From Candidatus Heimdallarchaeota archaeon AB_125 (lineage in GTDB: Archaea; Asgardarchaeota; Heimdallarchaeia; Heimdallarchaeales; Heimdallarchaeaceae), in contig MEHH01000177.1 in NCBI GenBank assembly GCA_001940755.1, positions 1-5,930 on the forward strand: 5,930 nt of DNA, given 5' to 3'. The position numbers and the translations under genes are program-made. A model generated the notes under the pieces. The model saw nothing but the letters and a program-made list of their open reading frames with translations. It had not been told where the DNA came from and ran no database searches. Shown one piece after another: positions 1 through 5,716 of the stretch. How positions within the stretch are numbered: position 1 is the first letter of the stretch; the number at the start of each line of letters is the position of its first letter.

Positions 1-432
1 GCTAGAACATTGCTGACAGATCCATCAATTCTTGTTTTTGATGACTCCACAGCTTCTGTAGATGCTGAAACTGAAGCACAGATACAAGAAGCTCTGAACA
101 TCTTAAGCTTAGGAAGAACTACCATAATAATATCCCAAAGAATCTCATCTGTTCAATATGCTGATAGAATACTGGTTTTTGAAGATGGTCAAATTGTTCA
201 AGATGGAACTCATAAAAAATTAATTGAAGCTCATGGTCTTTACCAAGAAATCTATCAAACACTTGCAAAAAGTTATGGAAGTGATTCTGATTCTGAAGAT
301 AACAATTATGGTTTAGCTACTACAATAACTTCTGGAGATCCACCAGATTCTCCAGCTTCAATGCCTAGAAAGTTAAAGAAAGGTAAAACAAAATTACAGA
401 AAGAAGCAGAAGAACAAGGAGGAGATGACTAA
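1..432 (+). CDS. Heterodimeric ABC exporter subunit, 3' end of gene (C-terminal half of the nucleotide-binding domain)
   Basis: This is the last 143 residues of an ABC transporter half-protein, open at the left edge, so its true start is outside the window. It begins just after where the ABC signature would lie (ARTLLTDPS). Walker B and D-loop follow as LVFDDSTASVD (window residues 11-21), and the H-loop as IIISQRIS (42-49). Two catalytic positions are non-canonical: Asp at residue 15 replaces the Walker B Glu, and Gln at residue 46 replaces the switch His. That pair is the known signature of the degenerate-site subunit in heterodimeric exporters such as TM287/TM288 and BmrCD. From about residue 91 there is a roughly 53-residue tail unusual for this family: first acidic and Ser/Asp-rich, then Pro-containing, then Lys-rich (RKLKKGKTKLQKEAEEQ). 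The stop codon overlaps the next gene's ATG by one base, so the two are co-transcribed and presumably dimerise in the membrane. The substrate cannot be predicted. Confidence 0.93.
   Translation, partial: ARTLLTDPSILVFDDSTASVDAETEAQIQEALNILSLGRTTIIISQRISSVQYADRILVFEDGQIVQDGTHKKLIEAHGLYQEIYQTLAKSYGSDSDSEDNNYGLATTITSGDPPDSPASMPRKLKKGKTKLQKEAEEQGGDD
416..424 (+). promoter_or_regulatory. Strong Shine-Dalgarno site for the second ABC subunit
   Basis: AAGGAGGAG ends 7 bases before the ATG at 432. It lies inside the last codons of the first ABC gene and supports 432 as the start over the later in-frame ATGs at 444 and 453. Such a site fits translation of a downstream cistron in an operon. Confidence 0.8.
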
Positions 433-2360
433 TGGGGCACATTATGCGCTATATGGCTAGAGAAGAAGAACAAAGAGAAAAGAAATATTCTGATTGGACT
501 TTGTTTAAGAAAATTCTTGGTGTATTTGCTTATTACAAGAAGGAAGCATTTTCTGTTCTTTCTATAGTGATTCTATTTTCACTCTTCACAACAACAATTC
601 CAATCCTTATGCAACAAATAATTGATTTCTTCATCAAACCCTTTTCTTCAGCTAGCCCAATTGAATATGTCATTACAGGTTTTAGAAGTTCCTTTGTCTC
701 TAATTACAGTTCTTCAAATATTGGTATTTTGAACAAAGGTTTCACTGTCATTATTCCACCTTCATCAAGTGAGATATCAAATTCTCTCTTAATAGTAGGA
801 GGAATGTATCTTTTATTCATAATTATTAATTTCATCTTAATTCTAGTCAGAACAATTTTCTTTGCTAAATTAGGACAAAAAATGATTTATAGAATCAGAA
901 ATGATTTGTTTGCAAAGCTACAATATCTTTCATTTGACTATTTTACTGAAACAGAGTCAGGAAGAACAATCTCTAAACTGACGAATGATGTAGACTCTCT
1001 GGGAGAGCTATTAACTACGGGAATTATTGATATTTTTGCAGATTTTATTAGTCTTGTCTGGATTCTTGCTCTAATGTTTATTCTGGATGTAAAAATGACT
1101 TTGTTAACAATCACAGTCATACCTATTTTGCTTCTAATCGCATTTTTCTTCCAGAAACGTGTAAGAACTGCATACAGAAGGACAAGAGTTGCAATAGCTC
1201 AGATAACTGCAAATCTACAAGAAACCATCTCAGGAGTTAAAGTTACAAAAGCACTCTCAAGAGAAGAAAAGAACATTCAAAACTTCAAAAATCTAAACAA
1301 AGAAAATTATTCTGCAAATGTTCAAGCTGCGGGAGTATCGTCCTTATTTATGCCAATTATCCAATTAATTGCAGCATTAGGAAGTACAATTGTAATAATA
1401 TTTGGAGGGTATTCAGTTATATCACTTGGAACTCTCACTTATGGTAAATTATATGCGTTCTTAGAATATTCGAACAGGTTTTTCATGCCAGTAATAAGTC
1501 TATTTACATTTTATACTGTCATTCAATCAGGGTTTGCAAGTGCAGAAAGAATCTTTGAAATTTTAGATGAAGAACCATCTGTTAAGAATTCAGAAACACC
1601 AATTATTCCAGAGAAAATTAAAGGACTTATTGAGTTAGATTCTGTTGATTTCAGATATCAACCCGAGATCCCTGTTCTAAAGGATATCAACTTAACGATT
1701 GACTCTGGCAGAAGTATAGCTCTTGTTGGTCAAACGGGAGCTGGAAAAACTACAATCACTAAACTGCTATCACGTTATTATGATGTTACAGGAGGACAAC
1801 TAAGAGTTGATGGAGTCGACATTAAGGAAATAGATCTGGAAACCCTTAGGAAAAACATAGCTGTTGTTCCTCAAGATGTTTATCTTTTTAGTGGTTCAAT
1901 AATGGATAATCTGAAGTATGGAAGAAAAGATGCATCAGATGATGAAGTATTTGATGTATGTTTAATACTTGGTTTGCACGATTACATCCTACAATTATCT
2001 GATGGATATGAAACTGATGTAAAAGAAGGAGGGTCAAGATTATCTCTTGGACAAAGACAATTGATTTCTTTAGCCAGGGCAGTTATAGCTAATCCAAGTA
2101 TTCTAATTCTAGATGAGTGTAGTAGTTCAGTAGATCCTATCACTGAATCACTTCTCCAAAAAGGGATTAATTTCATTCTACGTGGTAGAACTTCTATAAT
2201 TATCGCTCATAGGCTTAGTACCATAAAAACTGCATCTCAGATTGTTGTAATAGATAATGGAGAGATTGTAGAAATAGGAGATCATGAAGAGTTGATGCAA
2301 AGAAAAGGAAGATACTATGATTTGTATCAAACTCAATTGACTAGAAATATGGTAAAATAA
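432..2360 (+). CDS. Heterodimeric ABC exporter subunit with canonical Walker B (ABCB/MDR-like half-transporter)
   Basis: Complete 642-residue half-transporter: a six-helix membrane domain followed by an ATPase domain. Hydrophobic segments lie at about 40-64, 118-144, 197-219, 221-240, 303-330 and 350-370. The loop between helices 1 and 2 (about 68-117) is long and Ser-rich. In the ATPase domain I see an A-loop Tyr near 409, Walker A GQTGAGKT (433-440, Lys439), Q-loop Gln481, signature LSLGQ (537-541, a deviation from LSGGQ), Walker B LILDE (Glu562), D-loop SSSVD and switch His593. The catalytic Glu and His are intact, so this is the subunit supplying the active ATP site. Its altered signature would face the Walker motifs of the first subunit and so falls in the degenerate site. 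It should export a substrate (lipid, drug or peptide; not predictable) across the cytoplasmic membrane using ATP. The start at 432 is supported by a strong ribosome binding site and a one-base overlap with the preceding stop. Confidence 0.95.
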   Translation: MGHIMRYMAREEEQREKKYSDWTLFKKILGVFAYYKKEAFSVLSIVILFSLFTTTIPILMQQIIDFFIKPFSSASPIEYVITGFRSSFVSNYSSSNIGILNKGFTVIIPPSSSEISNSLLIVGGMYLLFIIINFILILVRTIFFAKLGQKMIYRIRNDLFAKLQYLSFDYFTETESGRTISKLTNDVDSLGELLTTGIIDIFADFISLVWILALMFILDVKMTLLTITVIPILLLIAFFFQKRVRTAYRRTRVAIAQITANLQETISGVKVTKALSREEKNIQNFKNLNKENYSANVQAAGVSSLFMPIIQLIAALGSTIVIIFGGYSVISLGTLTYGKLYAFLEYSNRFFMPVISLFTFYTVIQSGFASAERIFEILDEEPSVKNSETPIIPEKIKGLIELDSVDFRYQPEIPVLKDINLTIDSGRSIALVGQTGAGKTTITKLLSRYYDVTGGQLRVDGVDIKEIDLETLRKNIAVVPQDVYLFSGSIMDNLKYGRKDASDDEVFDVCLILGLHDYILQLSDGYETDVKEGGSRLSLGQRQLISLARAVIANPSILILDECSSSVDPITESLLQKGINFILRGRTSIIIAHRLSTIKTASQIVVIDNGEIVEIGDHEELMQRKGRYYDLYQTQLTRNMVK

Positions 2361-2375
2361 TATGATGGTTAAATC

Positions 2376-2390
2376 TGTCAATTAGTCAAT
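2376..2390 (+). repeat. Left inverted repeat flanking tnpB
   Basis: TGTCAATTAGTCAAT matches the reverse complement of 3771-3785 (TGTCAATTTGTCAAT) with one mismatch. It contains the heptamer GTCAATT twice at 8-base spacing (2377-2383 and 2385-2391). The outer flank shares a further ATGATG (2362-2367 versus the complement of 3791-3796), but the spacing differs by 3 bases. Confidence 0.6.
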
Positions 2391-2420
2391 TTGAAAGAAC
2401 TGGAGATCACACCAAATTGA
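2386..2420 (+). repeat. Hairpin-forming inverted repeat in the tnpB upstream region
   Basis: TCAATTTG at 2386-2393 is a perfect complement of CAAATTGA at 2413-2420, giving an 8-bp stem with a 19-base loop. It overlaps the left flanking repeat. The same octamer CAAATTGA recurs on the right side at 3776-3783. It could be a subterminal end structure of an IS605-type element, but short AT-rich palindromes also arise by chance. Confidence 0.4.
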
Positions 2421-2445
2421 TGATGAAAACTAGATATTACGGGGG

Positions 2446-2454
2446 CTTTTATAG
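2446..2454 (+). promoter_or_regulatory. Archaeal TATA box for tnpB (leaderless start)
   Basis: CTTTTATAG, centred 26 bases before the ATG at 2476, matches an archaeal TATA element. Transcription would start at or next to the start codon, which agrees with the lack of any Shine-Dalgarno sequence in the AT-rich stretch 2455-2475. The G-run just upstream (2441-2445) stands out in this AT-rich region. Confidence 0.6.
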
Positions 2455-2475
2455 CAAAATAACAATAAATCGTTG

Positions 2476-3735
2476 ATGACTCAGGTCTTGAGATCAGAAT
2501 GTATAGAAGTAGACTATCATCCTGCGTTAAGCAAGCTTTGTCATCAAGTCAAAAATCTCTATAATCGAGCGAATTTCCTGATTAAAAGTAACCTCAAAAA
2601 ACACAGTAAAATGCTATTCTATCATGATTTGTTCACTCTTCTCAAAACAGAAGAGTGTTACAAAGTCCTACCAGTACATACTGCACAACAGACCCTCAAG
2701 CTAATATCTAGAAACTGGAGAGCTTACTTTCAAGCTTTAAAGGAGTGGAAGAAGAATCCTGATTTGTTCTTTGCTATGCCCAATCCTCCGGGTTATAAAA
2801 CTAGAGATGGGGAAGTAACGGCTATTTTTACCAAATATCAAGCCAGACTAAGAAATGGGTGGCTAGTCTTACCCAAGAAGGTGGGATACTATTACAAGAC
2901 AAGATTGAATGCTACAACTAAACTAAGAGAAGTGAGGATTATTCCCAGAAGAGTGGGGTATACGATAGAAATAGTTTATCTGAAAACAATTCCCAAGCTG
3001 AGGAAGAAATCTAAGAGGAAAGGAGCAATCGATTTAGGATTACACAATCTCGTGACCTTTGTGGATAACCTCGGGAATCAGCCGATTGTTGTCAAGGATC
3101 ACGGGAAAGGAATAAAGAGTATAACACAATATTATTTGAAAAAACAGACACAATTGAGAGAACAATATGTACAGCAGCAGAGACAGCAGCTAAAAAATAA
3201 GAACAAACTCAACTATGGTGAAAGCTTCTATCTATTAAGAGAGCGGTGGCACAAGAAACTCAAGGATACTATCCATAAACTCACCCACTACTTAGTGGAA
3301 TTATGGGTCGAAAGAGGACTTCATGAAGTTATTATTGGTTACAATGAGAAGTGGAAGCAAGGAGTGCATTTCTGGAAAAAAACCACTCAGATGTTTGTCA
3401 CCATCCCTTACATGAGAATCATTAACATTCTCAAATACAAAGGTGCAGAGAGGGGGATCAAGGTCGAGATGATTCCTGAAGACTACACCTCCAAATGCAG
3501 TTTCATTGATAACGAGTTTCCCCAAGCTCATCCAACCTATGCTGGCAAAAGAATTAAACGTGGCCTCTTTCGTTCTGCTCAAGGACATCTAATCAATGCT
3601 GATGTTAATGCTGCATACAACATACTTGTTAAAAGCGATCCGAAAGCCTTACCTAAACGTACGGTGAACGGGGTAGGAGGATACGTGATGTATCCACTTA
3701 GAGTGAGTATAGAGCATTTACATTGCCTTGTATGA
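2476..3735 (+). CDS. tnpB: TnpB (IS200/IS605-family OrfB, IS1341-like) RNA-guided nuclease-like protein, non-canonical active site
   Basis: A 419-residue TnpB homologue of normal family length. The N-terminus has the typical helical pattern (LCHQVKNLYNRANFLIK, about 21-37). The RuvC parts, numbered from the ATG at 2476, are RuvC-I GAIDLGLHNL with Asp186, a long Gln/Lys-rich helical insert (about 220-270), RuvC-II VIIGYNEKWKQ (285-295), and RuvC-III INADVNAAYNIL with Asp376. The usual RuvC-II Glu is replaced by Gly288. Glu335, directly before DYTSKCSF, may take over its role. The zinc ribbon is reduced: Cys341 remains, its partner position is Asp345, and no second Cys pair follows. Canonical TnpB uses a guide RNA made from the element's right end to cleave DNA and keep the transposon in place. 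Whether this divergent form cleaves DNA is unknown. A TTG at 2473 could extend the protein by one residue, but the ATG fits the TATA box spacing. The gene has its own promoter and looks slightly richer in G+C than its neighbours. Confidence 0.92.
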   Translation: MTQVLRSECIEVDYHPALSKLCHQVKNLYNRANFLIKSNLKKHSKMLFYHDLFTLLKTEECYKVLPVHTAQQTLKLISRNWRAYFQALKEWKKNPDLFFAMPNPPGYKTRDGEVTAIFTKYQARLRNGWLVLPKKVGYYYKTRLNATTKLREVRIIPRRVGYTIEIVYLKTIPKLRKKSKRKGAIDLGLHNLVTFVDNLGNQPIVVKDHGKGIKSITQYYLKKQTQLREQYVQQQRQQLKNKNKLNYGESFYLLRERWHKKLKDTIHKLTHYLVELWVERGLHEVIIGYNEKWKQGVHFWKKTTQMFVTIPYMRIINILKYKGAERGIKVEMIPEDYTSKCSFIDNEFPQAHPTYAGKRIKRGLFRSAQGHLINADVNAAYNILVKSDPKALPKRTVNGVGGYVMYPLRVSIEHLHCLV

Positions 3736-3761
3736 TGACCTCTAAGAAAGAAATATACTTA

Positions 3762-3781
3762 AATTTGTCCATTGACAAATT
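3762..3781 (+). repeat. Perfect 8-bp hairpin downstream of tnpB
   Basis: AATTTGTC (3762-3769) and GACAAATT (3774-3781) are exact complements around a CATT loop, 27 bases after the tnpB stop codon. The 3' arm overlaps the right flanking inverted repeat. No T-run follows it, so a bacterial-style terminator is unlikely; an element end hairpin or guide-RNA stem is more plausible. Confidence 0.55.
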
Positions 3782-3785
3782 GACA
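3771..3785 (-). repeat. Right inverted repeat flanking tnpB
   Basis: On the minus strand this reads TGTCAATTTGTCAAT, a 14 of 15 match to 2376-2390. On the plus strand it contains ATTGACA twice at 8-base spacing, mirroring the doubled heptamer of the left copy. It overlaps the downstream hairpin. Confidence 0.6.
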
Positions 3786-3815
3786 CAACGCATCATGTAT
3801 ACTCATTTCACAATC

Positions 3816-3825
3816 CTTTTTATAG
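3816..3825 (+). promoter_or_regulatory. Archaeal TATA box for iorAB (near-leaderless start)
   Basis: CTTTTTATAG is nearly identical to the tnpB box and is centred about 33 bases before the iorA ATG. Initiation about 25 bases downstream would leave a leader of only a few bases. No Shine-Dalgarno sequence occurs in 3826-3853, which fits. The box lies about 20 bases outside the presumed right end of the tnpB element, so the core promoter belongs to the chromosome. Confidence 0.6.
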
Positions 3826-3853
3826 TCTCTTTATCCTCATTTTTTGAATATAT

Positions 3854-5716
3854 ATGGCTAGGTTAGAAGAACTTATCGCAAATGAAGAAAACATAGTTCT
3901 ATGTCTAGGAAATGAAGCTATAGCCAGAGGTGCAATCGAAGCTGGTGTTCAGCTTTTTGCTGCATATCCAGGTACCCCTAGTAGTGAAATAAGCACTGCC
4001 ATAATTTCTGCATCCAAGAGTTTAGGTATTTACGCAGAATGGAGCACTAATGAGAAAGTAGCTTTTGAAACAGCTTATGCTGCATCTATCAGTGGAATTA
4101 GAGCAATGACAGCTTGCAAGCATGTTGGAATCAATGTATTAGCTGATGCTCTGTATAGTGCTGCATATATGGGTACTAAAGGTGGTTTTGTTCTTTTAGT
4201 AGCAGATGATCCACACTGTTTCAGCAGTCAAAATGAGCAAGATTCAAGATGGTTAGGTGTCTCTGCTCAAGTTCCAGTTTTAGAACCCTCGAATCCACAA
4301 GAGGCAAAAGAATTCATTAAGAAAGCATTTGAAATAAGTGAAAAGTTCGAAGCAATAATGGTTGTGAGGTCAACTACTAGAATTTCCCATGCTAGATCAG
4401 ACGTTCAATTTAACACCTATGAGACTAGTTACAGCGAAGGAGATTTTGAGAAAGGTAGAAGATACCAATGCTTACCAGCATTAGCAAGAGCAAACCATCC
4501 AAAACTTGTTGCAAAGATGGAAACAATTAAAGAATGGATACCTGAAAGTGGTTTGTCAATTATTGAAGGTCCAAACAATAGTGAGTTTGGAATTATAACA
4601 AGTGGTATTTCGTATTCTTATGTTAAAGATGCACTAGAAATTTTAAACAAAGATATTCCTTTACTTAAACTAGGATTAGTAGCACCTTTAGATGAAAAAA
4701 CTATTCTTGAATTTGCTAAAGATAAGAAAAATATCATCTTCATAGAAGAAGTCGATCCTTATCTTGAGGATAGAATTTCAGCTTTATTAATTCAAAATAG
4801 TCTTGCTCCAAAAATTCATGGAAAGTGTACAGGAATAACAAAGAGATATCACGAACTGAATTCTAGATTAGTTGCTGAAGCTTTACAAGGAATTATAGGC
4901 GGAGAACTTAGTTCAGTAGTAGATATACAAGAAGCAGAGGGAGAAATTACTGAATTCATACCCTTCAGGCCACCTCTATTCTGTCCTGGTTGCCAACATA
5001 GAGCAGCTTTCTGGGAATTATCAAAGGTTGTCAGAAAGAATAAGGGAATTTTTGCATCAGATATTGGCTGTTATTCACTTGATCCTTGGGTTACTGATAC
5101 TATCTTATGTATGGGTGCAGGAATTAGTATGGCAAATGGTTTTTCCAGAGTAATTAAGGATAGACCAATATTCGCATATATTGGAGATAGTACATTTTTC
5201 CACACTGGATTAACAGCTTTAGCAAATGCTGTTTATCATAAGGCAAATATCAATGTATTAGTTCTTGATAATCGAATGACAGCTATGACTGGATTTCAAC
5301 CTAATCCTACAGAAGTTATTGATATAGCTGATGTTGCGAAATCTTTAGGTGTAGAATATGTTGTTGAATTTGATCCATATGATTTCGAAAACGGAAAGAA
5401 GATATTTGAAGAAGCTTTACTGCATGAAGGTCCTTCAGTTATTATTATGAGAAAGATTTGTGCGAATGAATGGTGGAGACAACAGAGAAGAAGTGGTCAG
5501 AAAATTGAGGTTTATCAAATTGATCCAGAAATATGCATTGCATGTGGAACTTGTATTGTTCAATATCAGTGTCCAGCTATACATTGGAGTATAGATACTA
5601 ATTCAAAAGAGAAGAAATATTCTGTGATTGACCCTTCAATGTGTACGGGATGCAGTGTTTGCTCGCAGATTTGTCCTGTGAAAGCAATATCAAAGGCGGT
5701 AGATGAAAATGAGTAA
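3854..5716 (+). CDS. iorA: Indolepyruvate:ferredoxin oxidoreductase, alpha subunit
   Basis: Catalytic subunit that uses thiamine pyrophosphate to decarboxylate aryl pyruvates, forming aryl-acetyl-CoA while passing two electrons through iron-sulfur clusters to ferredoxin. It is 620 residues, normal for the family. The N-terminal pyrimidine-binding domain has GNEAIARGAIEAG (19-31), YPGTPSSEI (38-46) and NEKVA (66-70, Glu67 likely the cofactor-activating Glu), then KHVGINVLAD (89-98). A transketolase-C-like domain lies near 240-340. The TPP-binding domain has CPGCQHRA (377-384), DIGCYSL (403-409), GDSTFFHTG (444-452) and LDNRMTAMTG (471-480). The C-terminus is a two-cluster ferredoxin module with Cys561, 564, 567, 573 and Cys597, 600, 603, 607; the longer last gap in the first motif is usual for IorA. 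No key residue is missing. The enzyme is cytoplasmic and oxygen-sensitive, and it implies anaerobic aromatic amino-acid catabolism. It overlaps iorB by 8 bases. A related arylpyruvate or phenylacetate-type substrate preference cannot be excluded. Confidence 0.97.
   Translation: MARLEELIANEENIVLCLGNEAIARGAIEAGVQLFAAYPGTPSSEISTAIISASKSLGIYAEWSTNEKVAFETAYAASISGIRAMTACKHVGINVLADALYSAAYMGTKGGFVLLVADDPHCFSSQNEQDSRWLGVSAQVPVLEPSNPQEAKEFIKKAFEISEKFEAIMVVRSTTRISHARSDVQFNTYETSYSEGDFEKGRRYQCLPALARANHPKLVAKMETIKEWIPESGLSIIEGPNNSEFGIITSGISYSYVKDALEILNKDIPLLKLGLVAPLDEKTILEFAKDKKNIIFIEEVDPYLEDRISALLIQNSLAPKIHGKCTGITKRYHELNSRLVAEALQGIIGGELSSVVDIQEAEGEITEFIPFRPPLFCPGCQHRAAFWELSKVVRKNKGIFASDIGCYSLDPWVTDTILCMGAGISMANGFSRVIKDRPIFAYIGDSTFFHTGLTALANAVYHKANINVLVLDNRMTAMTGFQPNPTEVIDIADVAKSLGVEYVVEFDPYDFENGKKIFEEALLHEGPSVIIMRKICANEWWRQQRRSGQKIEVYQIDPEICIACGTCIVQYQCPAIHWSIDTNSKEKKYSVIDPSMCTGCSVCSQICPVKAISKAVDENE
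5695..5700 (+). promoter_or_regulatory. Ribosome binding site that decides the iorB start
   Basis: GGCGGT, within AAAGGCGGT, ends 8 bases before the ATG at 5709 but only 2 bases before the in-frame ATG at 5703. The spacing therefore favours 5709. The match to a Shine-Dalgarno sequence is moderate. Confidence 0.5.

Larger units (their letters stand above)
2362..3796 (+). mobile_element. Probable solitary tnpB (IS1341-like) element; limits tentative
   Basis: The stretch between two intact, unrelated operons holds only a tnpB gene. It is bordered by imperfect inverted repeats: 2376-2390 matches the reverse complement of 3771-3785 at 14 of 15 bases, and ATGATG at 2362-2367 recurs as CATCAT at 3791-3796. 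No Y1 or serine transposase is present, so mobility would depend on a transposase supplied elsewhere. IS200/IS605-type elements normally carry subterminal hairpins rather than terminal inverted repeats, so I cannot say whether these repeats are the true ends. No target-site duplication was found. Confidence 0.55.
3600..3796 (+). ncRNA. Candidate omega (guide) RNA region at the tnpB 3' end; not proven
   Basis: In TnpB elements the guide scaffold is normally transcribed from the 3' part of tnpB through the right end. Here that stretch contains two perfect short hairpins: GGATAC/GTATCC (3679-3684 with 3690-3695, 5-base loop) inside the coding sequence, and AATTTGTC/GACAAATT (3762-3769 with 3774-3781, 4-base loop) beyond the stop codon. 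The assignment is by position and analogy; the ends are arbitrary, and the hairpins could be incidental. Confidence 0.3.

Noticed and set aside
938..1120. Minus-strand open frame of 60 codons inside the second ABC gene
   Set aside because: It is fully antisense to a conserved membrane-domain coding region, has no recognisable motif and no promoter or ribosome binding site.
2473..2475. TTG as the tnpB start codon
   Set aside because: It would add one residue before an ATG that is better placed relative to the TATA box; nothing favours TTG.
2361..2475. Terminator for the ABC operon or a small gene in the 115-base gap
   Set aside because: No hairpin followed by a T-run and no plausible reading frame was found; the stretch is better explained as the tnpB left flank and promoter.
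3301..3588. Minus-strand open frame of 95 codons inside tnpB
   Set aside because: It is antisense to the conserved RuvC-II/III coding region, the product resembles no family, and the frame is explained as a shadow.
3840..3845. T6 run before iorA as a transcription terminator for tnpB
   Set aside because: It lies between the iorA TATA box and start codon with no stem before it, so it is more likely part of the promoter or initiation region.
5703..5705. ATG at 5703 as the iorB start
   Set aside because: Only 2 bases separate it from the GGCGGT ribosome binding site; the in-frame ATG at 5709 has normal 8-base spacing.
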